A DNA stretch of 64,000 bases, taken from Paenibacillus montanisoli (GTDB lineage: Bacteria > Bacillota > Bacilli > Paenibacillales > Paenibacillaceae). Each line of letters opens with the position of its first letter. Within the stretch, counting starts at the first letter, position 1. The stretch is taken from NCBI RefSeq assembly GCF_003268025.1, contig NZ_QLUW01000002.1:434001-498000 (forward strand). The letters run 5' to 3'. This document shows positions 32,730 through 42,519 of this stretch, piece after piece. Made by a program: the position numbers and the translations under genes. Below the pieces are notes generated by a model. It did not search any database and was not told the DNA's origin. It worked only from the letters and a program-made list of their open reading frames with translations.

Positions 32730-34424
32730 TTACTCTACATTAGCAGCCGCTTCGTTCAGCCAGCTGTCGATGCTTCCGATGACCGATGCGACGCAGCCAT
32801 CCTCGAAGGGGGAGATGAGCCCCGCAACCTTGACGAGCTCCGTAAACGACTGGCTTCCGCCTTGACGGCATAGCTTGAGGTAGTCCGCCCACGCGGCAGA
32901 ACGATCCTCGTGCATCCGTTTCCAGAACTGGAACGCGCAGATTTGCGCGAGCGTGTAGTCGATGTAATAGAACGGGCTGTTGAAAATATGGCCTTGCTTA
33001 TGCCAGAAGCCGCCCTGCTCCAAATACGCGTTATCGCTGTAATTGCGATGAGGCAAATATTTGCGCTCGATTTCGCGCCATGCCTGCTTCCGCTCGGCCG
33101 GCGTCGCGTCCGGATTCGCATAGACGAAGTGCTGGAATTCATCCACCGTCACGCCATATGGGATGAAGATGAGCGCGCTTGCCAAATGGTCGAACCGGTA
33201 TTTGTCCACTTCCTCCTTGAAGAAGAGATCCATCCACGGCCATGCGAAGAACTCCATGCTCATGGAATGGATTTCGCACGCCTCATAGGTTGGGAAGCTG
33301 TATTCCGGCACGGCGTAGTCCCTGCTTTCGTAGACCTGGAACGCATGGCCGACCTCGTGCGTCAGCACGTCGATATCGCCTGAAGTGCCGTTAAAGTTGG
33401 AGAAAATAAACGGTGCTTTGTATTCGCTCATATACGTGCAGTAACCGCCGCTTTGCTTCCCTTTCTTCGCGACGAGATCCATCAGGCCATTGTCCTGCAT
33501 GAACCGGAAGAAGGCGTCCGTCTCCGGCGACAGCTCCGCATACATCTTCTCGCCGTTATTCACGATCCATTCCGGATCGCCCTTCGGCGTCGCATTGCCC
33601 GTCTTGAACACGAAATTCTCGTCATAATACAGAAGCTGGTCAACTTCGATACGCTGCCGCTGCGCTTCCTTCAGCTTCGAAGCGACCGGCACGATATGCT
33701 CGAGCACCTGGCTGCGGAAGTTCGCCACCATCTCCGCATTGTAATCGGTCCGGCTCATCCGCGCGTAGCCAAGCTCCACATAGCTGCCGAAGCCCAGCTT
33801 CTTCGCGATCTTCGTCCGCACCTTCACCAAATCGTCGTAGATCCGGTCGAATGACGCTTCATGCTGTGCCATAAAGCCGGACGACGCTTCCATTGCGCGC
33901 TTCCGCATGTCCCGGTCCTTCGACTGCTGAAAAGGGCCCAGCTGCGCGAGCGTCCGCTCTTCGCCTTCGAACAGGATTTTGGCCGAAGCGATCAGCTTCG
34001 AATATTCCGTCGTCAATTTATTTTCCTGCTGCAGATCCTCGATGACTTCCGGGCTGAACGTCTTCAACGAGAGCTCGGCAAGCTGAAACAGCTGACGCCC
34101 CCATTGCTTCTCCAGCTCCGTCCTGAATTTGGACCCGACAAGCGCGCGATAGTAATCCGTTATGTATTCCTGCACGACCGGACCGCTTTCATCGAAGAAG
34201 TCCTGCTCCGCTTTGTAAAACTCGTCATTGGTGTCGATGGAGTGGCGTATGCTCGCGATTTGCGCCATGGAGTCGAATTCGCTCCGCAGCTTGTTCAGCG
34301 CGGTCATGGCTTGATCCTGCTCCTCATAGCTTTGCGCCGATAGGAACGTTTCCAGATCGGCTTTGAACTTCTGCTCGAACGCTAGGACATCCGGCCGCTC
34401 GTACTGATACTCGCTAAATTTCAT
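32730..34424 (-). CDS. M3-family oligoendopeptidase (PepF-like)
   Basis: 564 residues. Zinc metallopeptidase with LTHEVGHAFQVYESR around residue 355: the HEXXH motif, and a downstream glutamate in YEACEIHSMSMEFF as third ligand. Cytoplasmic; such enzymes cut short peptides of roughly 6-18 residues. Length and motif order fit M3 oligoendopeptidases. The ATG at 34424 with AAGGTG upstream is preferred to a GTG three codons before. Confidence 0.95.
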   Translation of the reverse strand: MKFSEYQYERPDVLAFEQKFKADLETFLSAQSYEEQDQAMTALNKLRSEFDSMAQIASIRHSIDTNDEFYKAEQDFFDESGPVVQEYITDYYRALVGSKFRTELEKQWGRQLFQLAELSLKTFSPEVIEDLQQENKLTTEYSKLIASAKILFEGEERTLAQLGPFQQSKDRDMRKRAMEASSGFMAQHEASFDRIYDDLVKVRTKIAKKLGFGSYVELGYARMSRTDYNAEMVANFRSQVLEHIVPVASKLKEAQRQRIEVDQLLYYDENFVFKTGNATPKGDPEWIVNNGEKMYAELSPETDAFFRFMQDNGLMDLVAKKGKQSGGYCTYMSEYKAPFIFSNFNGTSGDIDVLTHEVGHAFQVYESRDYAVPEYSFPTYEACEIHSMSMEFFAWPWMDLFFKEEVDKYRFDHLASALIFIPYGVTVDEFQHFVYANPDATPAERKQAWREIERKYLPHRNYSDNAYLEQGGFWHKQGHIFNSPFYYIDYTLAQICAFQFWKRMHEDRSAAWADYLKLCRQGGSQSFTELVKVAGLISPFEDGCVASVIGSIDSWLNEAAANVE

Positions 34425-34565
34425 AAACCGCACCTTGCCTTTCCGAAAATGATAGGATGATTACGCTTGCAGACGTGACTTCCCAATTATAGCCTAAACT
34501 TAACACGGGAAAAAGAGGCCGTCCGGGGCACCCCCTTTCAGCCCCTAAACAGCGTTCCTATTCGA

Positions 34566-34856
34566 TCATTCTTTGAACCTTCCGATAATGTCCATTATAT
34601 ATTTGACTACAACGGAGGCTCCTCCTATGAAGAAGAGTACGATGAGTGTATATTTGGTCGGGTCGATTGCTACCATCGACAATATGAAATTGAGCGGCAG
34701 TATATAGTACAGAATATCCTTCAGATATGGAAGGAAGGTCGTATCGAAAGATCCTTTCCAGAACCCTCTGGAGAAAGCAATTACGAAGTCGACGATCATC
34801 AGAGCAAAAATAGCCCACATCGTATACGTGATCCATGCAGCTAGCGAGAAATCCAT
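34566..34856 (-). CDS. Small three-helix membrane protein
   Basis: 96 residues with hydrophobic segments around 10-28, 46-62 and 68-85, resembling phage-holin-like or small sporulation membrane proteins in size and topology. AAGGTGG precedes the ATG. Another frame across the same region also encodes an ORF but has no ribosome site. Function unknown; no lysis gene is next to it, so a phage holin is unlikely. Confidence 0.65.
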   Translation of the reverse strand: MDFSLAAWITYTMWAIFALMIVDFVIAFSRGFWKGSFDTTFLPYLKDILYYILPLNFILSMVAIDPTKYTLIVLFFIGGASVVVKYIMDIIGRFKE

Positions 34857-34989
34857 TTTTCATCACCACCTTCCTACAGATTATGCTAGGTTCCAGTCCG
34901 GGTGATGATTATTCTGCATGGCGGTCAACTTTTTTGCATAGCGTTCACTAAGGAACTTATCCGCGGCACGGCATGGAGGCGAACGCAGG

Positions 34990-36411
34990 GTGTCCAATCG
35001 AAATCGCATCGTGTCCGACTATTTCGAGCACATTTTGAATACCGTCGATGTCGGCGTTCATTTCATCGATCGGGCGGGCAACACCGTATTCTACAATGAT
35101 AAAATGGCTGAAATTGACGGACTGGACCGTGAGCAGGTCTTGGGGAAAAATATACTGCATCTCTATCCTTCGCTGACGCAGGAAACGAGTACGCTCGAGA
35201 AGGTGCTGCAAACGGGCGAACAGCATCCCGCTCATATCCAGACTTATTTCAATGTGACCGGCAAACGGATCATGACGATCAACAGCACCTATCCGATCTA
35301 CGATAACGGGAAGCTGGTCGGCGCGCTCGAGGTCGCCAAAGACATTACGAGCATCGTCCAGCTGCATGATCAGATCTTGGATTTGCGGCATCAGCTGTAC
35401 CAATCCAAGCAGAAGGAGAACAAGAATAAAGGGACGGCCCGCTACGAATTCAGCGATCTCATCGGCAAGAGCAAGCCTTTCCAAGAAGCGCTTGCGCTTG
35501 CGAAGAAAACGTCGCGCACCGTCTCGCCCGTTATGCTCTGCGGTCCAACGGGCACCGGAAAAGAATTGTTCGCGCAAAGCATTCATAATGCCGGCGCAAG
35601 GCGCAACCGCCCGTTTATCGCGCAAAACTGCGCTGCCGTGCCCGCTGATTTGCTGGAAGGCATTATGTTCGGTACCGCACGCGGCGCGTTTACGGGAGCG
35701 GTTGACCGGGCGGGGCTGTTCGAGCAGGCAAGCGGCGGCACGTTGTTTCTCGATGAGCTGAACAGTCTGGATATCTATTTACAGGCGAAGCTGCTGCGCG
35801 TGCTTCAGGACGGCATGGTAAGGCGCATCGGCGGCACCTATGAGCAGCAAGCGGATGTCCGTATCATAACGGCGCTGAACATGGATCCTTCTCAAGCGCT
35901 GCAAGAAGGATTGCTGCGGTACGATTTATTTTTCCGGCTCAGCGTCGTGAAGATCGACCTGCCGCCGCTTCAGCACCGGGCGGAGGATATCCCGCTGCTC
36001 GCGAATCATTTCATCGAGAAGCTGAATCCCGTGTTCGGGCTGCAGATCAGAGGCATCTCCCCTTCCGCGCTGAACAGGCTGACCGCCTACAGCTGGCCCG
36101 GCAACGTCCGTGAGCTGGGGCATGCGATCGAATCCGCGTTCAATATGGCGGAAATCGACGAGGAATTGATCGAGGAGCGGCATTTGCCCGCCGGTCTAGT
36201 TGCGGATCGGGGCAAAAGCAGCCATCCTGATGATGCCGATACCGCGGCCGATAGGCTGCCGGAACGGATGAAGCAGATGGAGCGCGAAGCGATAGCTTTG
36301 GCGCTGCAGCGCAATGGCTACAATATTAGCCAGACCGCGCAGGAGCTTGGGATGAAGCGCCAGGCGCTGCAGTATAAGCTGAACCGGTACGGCATTACAA
36401 GGAAACCATAG
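34990..36411 (+). CDS. Sigma-54-dependent enhancer-binding activator with PAS domain
   Basis: 473 residues. PAS domain at about 10-120 ([19 protein letters not shown]), AAA+ domain at about 155-385, Fis-type helix-turn-helix at the end ([20 protein letters not shown]). The AAA+ part has Walker A GPTGTGKE, the sigma-54-contacting GAFTGA loop intact, Walker [10 protein letters not shown], and the arginine finger region. It closely resembles RocR. Such proteins open sigma-54 promoters on sensing a ligand, here through the PAS domain. Read toward kamA, whose sigma-54 promoter starts 79 bases after its stop. GTG start with GGAGG upstream. It is probably the regulator of the lysine locus. Confidence 0.93.
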   Translation: MSNRNRIVSDYFEHILNTVDVGVHFIDRAGNTVFYNDKMAEIDGLDREQVLGKNILHLYPSLTQETSTLEKVLQTGEQHPAHIQTYFNVTGKRIMTINSTYPIYDNGKLVGALEVAKDITSIVQLHDQILDLRHQLYQSKQKENKNKGTARYEFSDLIGKSKPFQEALALAKKTSRTVSPVMLCGPTGTGKELFAQSIHNAGARRNRPFIAQNCAAVPADLLEGIMFGTARGAFTGAVDRAGLFEQASGGTLFLDELNSLDIYLQAKLLRVLQDGMVRRIGGTYEQQADVRIITALNMDPSQALQEGLLRYDLFFRLSVVKIDLPPLQHRAEDIPLLANHFIEKLNPVFGLQIRGISPSALNRLTAYSWPGNVRELGHAIESAFNMAEIDEELIEERHLPAGLVADRGKSSHPDDADTAADRLPERMKQMEREAIALALQRNGYNISQTAQELGMKRQALQYKLNRYGITRKP

Positions 36412-36426
36412 CCAGGCGTGTGCGTT

Positions 36427-36460
36427 GGCTTCCGCCATTTATCGGGCAGGAGCCTTTTTT
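36427..36460 (+). terminator. Intrinsic terminator after the activator gene
   Basis: GGCTTCCGCC pairs imperfectly with GGGCAGGAGCC and is followed by six T residues. It separates the activator from the sigma-54 promoter of kamA. Confidence 0.65.
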
Positions 36461-36489
36461 GCGTTGACGGCGAGCCCGGAGCTGCCAGC

Positions 36490-36505
36490 TGGCACGCTTC
36501 TTGCA
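36490..36505 (+). promoter_or_regulatory. Sigma-54 promoter of kamA
   Basis: TGGCACGCTTCTTGCA: -24 element TGGCAC, five-base spacer, -12 element TTGCA, both consensus. The kamA start codon lies 41 bases downstream. Confidence 0.9.
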
Positions 36506-36546
36506 TGTAAAGGGGCAAGAAGATAATCCGTGGAGGTGCGCCATTC

Positions 36547-38061
36547 ATGAGCATGACAAATGATAACGGCACGGACAAGGTGCCCCTTAGCAGCAAAAGG
36601 CATTGGAAGCAGGTGCCGTTATGGAAAGACGTGACGGATGAGCAGTGGAACGATTGGTTGTGGCAGCTGACCCATACGATCAAGACGCTCGACGAACTGA
36701 AGCAAGTCGTTAATTTGACCCCGGATGAAGAGATGGGCGTTCACATTTCTACGCAAACCATTCCGCTCAATATTACACCCTACTACGCCTCGCTCATGCA
36801 TCCCGACGATCCGCGCTGCCCGATTCGGCTGCAGTCGGTTCCGATCTCTGCGGAGCTGCTGAAGACCAAGTACGACCTTGAGGATCCGCTCTATGAAGAC
36901 GAGGATTCGCCGACGCCAGGCTTGACGCATCGTTATCCGGACCGGGTCCTGTTCCTGGTGACTAATCAATGCTCCATGTACTGCCGCTATTGTACGCGGC
37001 GCCGGTTCTCCGGCCAAGTCGGGATGGGCGTGCCGAAGAAGCAGATGGACGACGCGATCGCCTACATCCGCAATACGCCGGAGGTTCGCGACGTGCTGCT
37101 CTCGGGCGGCGACGGGCTGCTGATCAACGACACGATTCTGGAGTATATTTTGAAAAATTTGCGGGAAATCCCCCATGTCGAAATTATCCGCATCGGCACC
37201 CGGGCTCCCGTCGTATTCCCGCAGCGGATCACGGAGAACCTGTGCAATATGCTGAGGAAGTATCATCCGATCTGGCTGAACACCCACTTCAACCATCCGC
37301 TCGAAATGACGGATGAAGCGAAGAAAGCGTGTACCATGCTGGCGGATGCGGGCGTTCCGCTCGGGAACCAATCCGTAATCCTCGCAGGCATTAACGACAG
37401 CTCGCATATTATGAAGAAGCTCATGCATGAGCTGGTCAAAATCCGCGTGCGACCGTATTACATCTACCAGTGCGATTTATCCGAAGGGATCGGGCACTTC
37501 CGCGCGCCGGTCTCCAAAGGGCTTGAAATTATTGAAGCGCTCCGCGGCCATACGAGCGGGTATGCGGTGCCGACCTTCGTAGTCGACGCGCCAGGCGGCG
37601 GCGGAAAGATCGCGCTCCAGCCGAACTACCTGATCTCGCAAAGCCAGGACAAAGTCATTCTCCGCAACTATGAAGGCGTCATTGTCGGGTACCCCGAGCC
37701 GAAAAGCTATATCCCCGGCCGCGCCGATGAATATTTCAACGAAATATACGGCATCGAGAAGGAGCCTGCCAGCACCGGCATCATTTCGCTCATCAAGGAT
37801 GAAAATTTCAACCTGGTGCCGGAAAATTTGCGCCGGATCGGCCGGCGCAAACTGTATCAGCTGGATGCCGAGCACCACTCGCTGAAGGATAAGCGCGAGA
37901 AGCGCGACGAGATGAAGCAAAAGCTTATGCGGGCCCGGCAGCAGCAGGACGCCCCGTCATCGGCAGGCACTCCGGCGGAGCCGGCGCAGGCCGCCCAGCA
38001 GCCGCAAGCGGGCGACGCCGTAGGCGATGCGGCACCGCCTACGGTGACGGGCGGCGAGTGA
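36547..38061 (+). CDS. kamA: L-lysine 2,3-aminomutase
   Basis: 504 residues. Radical-SAM, PLP-dependent enzyme that moves the alpha-amino group of L-lysine to the beta carbon, giving L-beta-lysine. The iron-sulfur ligands are C142, C146 and C149 (CSMYCRYC). Substrate-side aspartates that distinguish lysine from glutamate aminomutases are conserved in QCDLSEGIGHF and VVDAPGGGGK, and the lysine of the second motif holds PLP. A 60-residue low-complexity tail (Ala, Gln, Pro) is longer than in the Clostridium enzyme. GGAGG before the ATG. It lies alone behind a sigma-54 promoter. Confidence 0.96.
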   Translation: MSMTNDNGTDKVPLSSKRHWKQVPLWKDVTDEQWNDWLWQLTHTIKTLDELKQVVNLTPDEEMGVHISTQTIPLNITPYYASLMHPDDPRCPIRLQSVPISAELLKTKYDLEDPLYEDEDSPTPGLTHRYPDRVLFLVTNQCSMYCRYCTRRRFSGQVGMGVPKKQMDDAIAYIRNTPEVRDVLLSGGDGLLINDTILEYILKNLREIPHVEIIRIGTRAPVVFPQRITENLCNMLRKYHPIWLNTHFNHPLEMTDEAKKACTMLADAGVPLGNQSVILAGINDSSHIMKKLMHELVKIRVRPYYIYQCDLSEGIGHFRAPVSKGLEIIEALRGHTSGYAVPTFVVDAPGGGGKIALQPNYLISQSQDKVILRNYEGVIVGYPEPKSYIPGRADEYFNEIYGIEKEPASTGIISLIKDENFNLVPENLRRIGRRKLYQLDAEHHSLKDKREKRDEMKQKLMRARQQQDAPSSAGTPAEPAQAAQQPQAGDAVGDAAPPTVTGGE

Positions 38062-38221
38062 GGCACGCGATGGCGGTCGCCCCAGTGGAGCCGACGGAAG
38101 CGCAGCCACAATGCATGCGCCACTTGCCATGAGATGCAGCCTGCGGTACGGCGATAAATGAGGGCGCAACGTTTTTGCTGGCTCGAAGCAGCTCGTTGTA
38201 CTTGGCGGAACCTTGAAAGTT

Positions 38222-38301
38222 AAGCTGAGAGCACGATTCCGTGCTCTCAGCTTGCTATATGGCTAGTTTGGGATCCGAGAGCACGAGTTCGTGCTTTCGG
38301 A
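38222..38301. repeat. Two similar hairpins between kamA and the deacetylase gene
   Basis: AAGCTGAGAGCACG-ATTC-CGTGCTCTCAGCTT (38222-38253) and TCCGAGAGCACGA-GT-TCGTGCTTTCGGA (38274-38301) share GAGAGCACG arms. A third unrelated terminator hairpin follows. The 298-base gap contains no gene. Confidence 0.8.
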
Positions 38302-38316
38302 CGATCAAGCGAGCGC

Positions 38317-38354
38317 AAAAAAGCCTGCCCGAGACTTTCTCGGGCAGGCTTTTT
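38317..38354. terminator. Bidirectional terminator
   Basis: AAAAAAGCCTGCCCGAGA / TCTCGGGCAGGCTTTTT between convergent kamA and the M20 deacetylase gene. Confidence 0.9.
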
Positions 38355-38359
38355 CGCAG

Positions 38360-39802
38360 CTATTCTCGTTTACTGGCGCCTTGAGCATCGTGTTCTTTGC
38401 TTTGAACTTGCGGAACATGCTCTTTAATGGCTGCCATGTCCGTCGCCGACTCATCACTAACGCCGCTTTCAGGACCATTTTCTCTCGAGGCCACCGCCTC
38501 CGTACTCGCCGCACCAACCGCGTCCCCCACAGCTGCGGTTTCCGCAACGCCGCACCATTCCGTGAGGGTGAGCGCAATGATTTCCGCTGCCTCGAACATG
38601 GCATCCAGCTCGATATGCTCATTTGGATAATGAGCAGTCTGAGTCAAGCCGGGGCCGAACACGATGCAGGGCGTATCCGCCAGTACGGTAAGCAGCCCGC
38701 CGTCCGTCCCCCAAGGCGAAGCTTCGAGGACTGCGGCTTTATTCGTAACCGCTGCATACTGTTCCGAAACGATCCGGATCAGCTCATGCGCGGGATCGAC
38801 GCTGCCCGGTACCCATCTGGCGCCGAACCATTGCAGCCTCACCGGCGACTCCCGGAACCACTCGTCTTTCGATACGAGCAGCTCCAGCCAGCGGGCCATC
38901 TCCTCTTTCGCATGCTCCAGCGTCTCATCGGGAGCGACGCCCATGCGCCCTTCGAGCGTAACCAGATCAGGCACGGAGGAAGGCCAATTGCCGCCATGAA
39001 CGGTGCCGATATTGATCGGGATCGGAATCGGGTTGCCGTCGAAGAGCGGATCTCTGATGCGGGCATTCCGAATCTGCTCGAGCTCCAGCAGATGCGCGAC
39101 GACAAGCATGCTTTTCTCGATGGCGCTGACGCCTTCATACCTAGTTCCGCCATGCGCGGAACGCCCCTTCACGACAATGCGGAACCACATCGAGCCCTGC
39201 TGCTTCGGGAAGATCCGCATATTCGTCGGCTCCGGAATCAGGGCGGCATCGGCTTTATAGCCTTTGACGATCATGGCAAGCGTGCCTGCACCGCCGCTTT
39301 CTTCTTCGATGACGCTCTGGAAGATCACGTCCCCTTTCAGCCGAATCCCCAGGCCGCGAAGCGCTTGAATCGCCAGCAGCATCGACACGTTGCCGCCTTT
39401 CATGTCCGATGCCCCGCGCCCGTAGAGCTTGCCGTCCAGCACCTCGCCGCCATAGGGCGGGACGCGCCACCCTGCCGGATCGCCTTCCGGCACGACATCC
39501 ACATGCCCGTTCAATATGATCGAACGGCCGCCGCCCGTGCCCCGCATGAGGCCAACTACGTTCGGACTTCCCGAGAACCGGGTTCGGGGCGAATAGAAAT
39601 ACGGATGCTTCTCCAAGACCGCACCATCCGGCTCCCACAGATCCACATCCAAGTTAAGCTCGAACAATTTACCGGCCACCAGCAGCTGCGCTTCTTGCTC
39701 ATTGCCTTGCGTGCTGGCCATGCGAACCAGATTTTGCAGCAGCTGAACGCCCTCTTCTCGATGCCGTACCAACCATTCGTGAATTTGCGCTTTCAGGCTC
39801 AT
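38360..39802 (-). CDS. M20-family deacetylase (YodQ-like), probable N-acetyl-aminoacyl deacetylase
   Basis: 480 residues. Peptidase M20/ArgE fold: metal-binding LNGHVDVVPEG (about 85-95), GRGASDMKGG (about 119-128), catalytic EEESGG (about 158-163) and a C-terminal HIS region (TAHYPNEHIELDA). Such enzymes cleave N-acyl groups from amino acids. The C-terminal 60 residues (SDESATDMAAI and similar) are low-complexity and not part of the fold. Ortholog position in B. subtilis is yodQ. In this pathway its likely job is removing acetyl from 4-acetamidobutyrate to give 4-aminobutyrate. Strong GGAGG before ATG 39802; it lies 21 bases after the CoA-transferase B gene. Confidence 0.88.
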   Translation of the reverse strand: MSLKAQIHEWLVRHREEGVQLLQNLVRMASTQGNEQEAQLLVAGKLFELNLDVDLWEPDGAVLEKHPYFYSPRTRFSGSPNVVGLMRGTGGGRSIILNGHVDVVPEGDPAGWRVPPYGGEVLDGKLYGRGASDMKGGNVSMLLAIQALRGLGIRLKGDVIFQSVIEEESGGAGTLAMIVKGYKADAALIPEPTNMRIFPKQQGSMWFRIVVKGRSAHGGTRYEGVSAIEKSMLVVAHLLELEQIRNARIRDPLFDGNPIPIPINIGTVHGGNWPSSVPDLVTLEGRMGVAPDETLEHAKEEMARWLELLVSKDEWFRESPVRLQWFGARWVPGSVDPAHELIRIVSEQYAAVTNKAAVLEASPWGTDGGLLTVLADTPCIVFGPGLTQTAHYPNEHIELDAMFEAAEIIALTLTEWCGVAETAAVGDAVGAASTEAVASRENGPESGVSDESATDMAAIKEHVPQVQSKEHDAQGASKRE

Positions 39803-39823
39803 GCCGCCCGCCTCCTTCATGGC

Positions 39824-40486
39824 CTACGTAATTCGATCCACGTGCCGCGGAATAACCAGCTTGGCTTCCGTGCAGCCGATGACATCTTCCACTGTATAAG
39901 GCGACATCACTTCCCGCAGCACAAGTCCTTCATCCGTCACTTCCATGACCGCCATCTCCGTAATGATTAAATCGACGCAGCGCTGCGCGGTAAGCGGCAG
40001 TTCACACTGCTTCCTGATCTTCGATTTGCCGTCGCGGTTCACATGATTCATGACGGCGACGACCCTTTTCGCCTTCTGCGCCAGCTCCATGGCCCCGCCA
40101 ATGCCGGCCGTTCGCTTGCCGGGGACGATCCAGTTGGCCAAGTCGCCCTGCTCACTGACCTCCAAAGCGCCAAGCACCGTCATATCGATGGCACCGCGGC
40201 GGATCATCGCGAAGGCGATCGCGCTGTCACAGTATGATGCGCCTATTGCAAGCGTTACGGGATAGCCCCCGGCATTGCAAAGAAACCCGTCTTCCTCGCC
40301 GGCGGCCGGACTGGGACCCGCGCCGAGAATTCCGTTCTCCGCATGAAACACGACATGCGTCCCTTCCGGAATGAAATCGGCCACTCGCGTCGGTATGCCG
40401 ATGCCAAGATTCACGACCATGCCGTCCTTTATTTCGCGGGCGGCTCGCCTTGCGATCCGGTCGCGGCTTGTTTCTCCCACACCCAT
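39824..40486 (-). CDS. CoA-transferase subunit B (YodR-like)
   Basis: 220 residues, beta subunit of a family I 3-oxoacid CoA-transferase. The catalytic glutamate is in the VVFHAENGILG segment (about residues 46-56), and VNLGIGIPTRVADF near 26 is typical. With the A subunit it moves CoA onto a 3-oxo acid. The ATG at 40486 with GGGGTG eight bases upstream lies inside the A-subunit gene, a 58-base overlap in a different frame. In this operon the acceptor would be 3-oxo-6-acetamidohexanoate. Confidence 0.92.
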   Translation of the reverse strand: MGVGETSRDRIARRAAREIKDGMVVNLGIGIPTRVADFIPEGTHVVFHAENGILGAGPSPAAGEEDGFLCNAGGYPVTLAIGASYCDSAIAFAMIRRGAIDMTVLGALEVSEQGDLANWIVPGKRTAGIGGAMELAQKAKRVVAVMNHVNRDGKSKIRKQCELPLTAQRCVDLIITEMAVMEVTDEGLVLREVMSPYTVEDVIGCTEAKLVIPRHVDRIT

Positions 40487-41148
40487 TGCCAGTTCACCCC
40501 TTTCCCGGCGACGACCGCATTCACGAAAATACCCGGCGTCACGATGCTCTCCGGATCCAGCTCGCCAAGCGGCACAAGCTCATCCGCCTCCGCGATCGTG
40601 CGATCGCCCGCCATCGCGACGAGCGGGTTAAAATTACGACCGCTTTTATCGTAAATCAAATTGCCGTATGGATCGGCCTTCCGCGCATGAACGATCGCCA
40701 CGTCTGCCGTGAGCGCCGGCTCGACCAGATAGGTTTTGCCGTCCACTACAACCTTCTCTTTGCCGGCTTCCAGCGTTGTGCCGATGCCGACATCGACCAA
40801 AATGCCGCCCAGACCGACGCCGCCCGCGCGAATCTTCTCGGCAAGCGTGCCTTGCGGATAGAAAACCACCTCCATCCGGCCGTCCTCCATCATTTTCCCG
40901 GCATTGGGATTGGAGCCGATGTGTGAAGTGATCACTTTCCGTACCCTGCCTTCCGTCACCAGCCGGCCGATGCCGATCCATGGAAAGCCGGTATCGTTGC
41001 CGATAAGCGTCAGCTCTTTCACGCCTTTCTCCAAAATGCCCTCCACAAGAGTAGGCGGGGTACCGATGCCGCCAAATCCGCCGAACATCAGCGTGCAGCC
41101 GTCATGAATCCATTGCAGCGCTTCTTCAAGCGACTTCTGCTTCGTCAT
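40429..41148 (-). CDS. CoA-transferase subunit A (YodS-like)
   Basis: 239 residues, alpha subunit of a family I CoA-transferase. The N-terminal DGCTLMFGGFGGIGTPPTLVEG (roughly residues 14-35) binds CoA, and later parts (GLGGILVDVGIGT, EPALTADVAIVHARKADPYGN) are conserved in the family. It pairs with the overlapping B subunit. The ATG overlaps the stop of the aminotransferase gene (ATGA), indicating coupled translation. Confidence 0.92.
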   Translation of the reverse strand: MTKQKSLEEALQWIHDGCTLMFGGFGGIGTPPTLVEGILEKGVKELTLIGNDTGFPWIGIGRLVTEGRVRKVITSHIGSNPNAGKMMEDGRMEVVFYPQGTLAEKIRAGGVGLGGILVDVGIGTTLEAGKEKVVVDGKTYLVEPALTADVAIVHARKADPYGNLIYDKSGRNFNPLVAMAGDRTIAEADELVPLGELDPESIVTPGIFVNAVVAGKGVNWQWVWEKQAATGSQGEPPAK

Positions 41149-42479
41149 CCCATCACCTCTTCCATCACTTCATGCACGGCTTCTTCAAGACGTGAGGCCA
41201 ACAGATCGATCTCCTCATTCGTGATCACGAGCGGCGGGGCGATGATCACCGCATCGCCGGCCCCTTCGACGCCGCCGGCCGCAGGATAAATGAGCAGCCC
41301 CTTGGCCATCGCGCGCTCAACCAGCCGCTGCGTCAAGCCGACCGCCGGCGCGAAAGGCGTCTTCGCCGCCCGGTCGGCAACCAGCTCCAGCCCCAGCAGC
41401 AAGCCTTTTCCGCGAACATCGCCGATGATGGGGCATCCCTCGGCGACACGCTCCAAAGCCTGCAGAAGGCAGCGCCCCTTCTCCTCGGCGGCCTTCGCGA
41501 GCTGGCGCCCCTCGATGTAATCCAGCACGGCCAGCGACACGGCGGCTGACTGCGGATTGGCGCTGAACGTATGGCCGGACATGACGATCTTGGAGCCCGC
41601 CAGAATAGGTTCCATGACATGGTCCTTCGCCAGCGTCGCCGCAATCGGCGTGTAGCCGGCGCTAAGTCCTTTGCCGAGAGCGATCAAATCCGGCTCGACG
41701 CCCCAATGCTCCATGCCGAACATAGCGCCGGTGCGCGCAATGCCGGTCATGACTTCATCCGCGATCATCAGTATTCCATGCCGCTCGCAGATTGCCTTTA
41801 TTTGCTGATAGTAGCCGTCCGGCGGGACAACGGCGCCTCCTGCTGCGCCGATAATCGGCTCGGCGATAAACGCCGCGATATGCTCGGCTCCGATGCGCTT
41901 GATGACCGTTTCCAGATCATCGGCGCAAGCCATTCCGCAGCTTGACGCCTCCAAATGAAACGGACAGCGGTAGCAGTATGGGGGCGCGACGAGCGGCAGC
42001 TCCTCCAGCAGCGGGATAAACCGCCTTCGTCGTGCGACATGCCCGGACATCGAGAGCGCGCCCAGCGTGATGCCGTGGTAGCTCATTCGCCGCGAAATGA
42101 CCTTTGTTTTACCGCGCACGCCTTGCTCCTGCCAATATTGGATGGCGATTTTCATCGCGGTCTCCGTCGCTTCCGAACCGCTGTTCACGAAGAAGGACCA
42201 ATAATCGTGCCCGGGGGCAAGATCACTCAGGCGCTTGGCCAGCTGCTCGGCCGGCTCGCTCGTGAATTGGGAGCGGTATACGAACGAAACCTTCTGCGCC
42301 TGAGCCAGCATCGCGTCGATGATCTCCTGCACGCCATGGCCGATGCCGGCCGTGACCGCGCCGGAGGATGCATCCAGATAGCTTTTCCCCTCGCTGTCAT
42401 ACAGAAATACGCCTTTGCCATAAGCGATGGTCGGGTAATGGGCGGTCAGCAGCGGCTTGATCAAATGCTCGCGCGTCAT
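41145..42479 (-). CDS. Class III PLP-dependent aminotransferase (YodT-like)
   Basis: 444 residues. Class III aminotransferase: GSEATETAMKIA (about 105-116), the PLP-stacking and Asp region ILMIADEVMTGIARTG (about 230-245), and the PLP-binding lysine in ALGKGLSAGYTP (about 269). It is equivalent to YodT of the B. subtilis yod-kamA operon. The likely substrate is the beta-amino group of N6-acetyl-beta-lysine, giving 3-oxo-6-acetamidohexanoate. First of four genes, behind a consensus sigma-54 promoter; GGAGG precedes the ATG. Confidence 0.9.
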   Translation of the reverse strand: MTREHLIKPLLTAHYPTIAYGKGVFLYDSEGKSYLDASSGAVTAGIGHGVQEIIDAMLAQAQKVSFVYRSQFTSEPAEQLAKRLSDLAPGHDYWSFFVNSGSEATETAMKIAIQYWQEQGVRGKTKVISRRMSYHGITLGALSMSGHVARRRRFIPLLEELPLVAPPYCYRCPFHLEASSCGMACADDLETVIKRIGAEHIAAFIAEPIIGAAGGAVVPPDGYYQQIKAICERHGILMIADEVMTGIARTGAMFGMEHWGVEPDLIALGKGLSAGYTPIAATLAKDHVMEPILAGSKIVMSGHTFSANPQSAAVSLAVLDYIEGRQLAKAAEEKGRCLLQALERVAEGCPIIGDVRGKGLLLGLELVADRAAKTPFAPAVGLTQRLVERAMAKGLLIYPAAGGVEGAGDAVIIAPPLVITNEEIDLLASRLEEAVHEVMEEVMG

Positions 42480-42519
42480 GGTTATACCTCCAATCCGCAG
42501 TTACTTTTGCCTAACTTCC

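Noticed and set aside
34566-34856. Phage holin
   Set aside because: Size and topology fit loosely, but no endolysin or other phage gene is near.
38291-39970. 559-codon plus-strand frame opposite the M20 deacetylase gene
   Set aside because: Antisense shadow: composition is Arg/His-rich, has no ribosome site, and the minus strand encodes a clear M20 enzyme.
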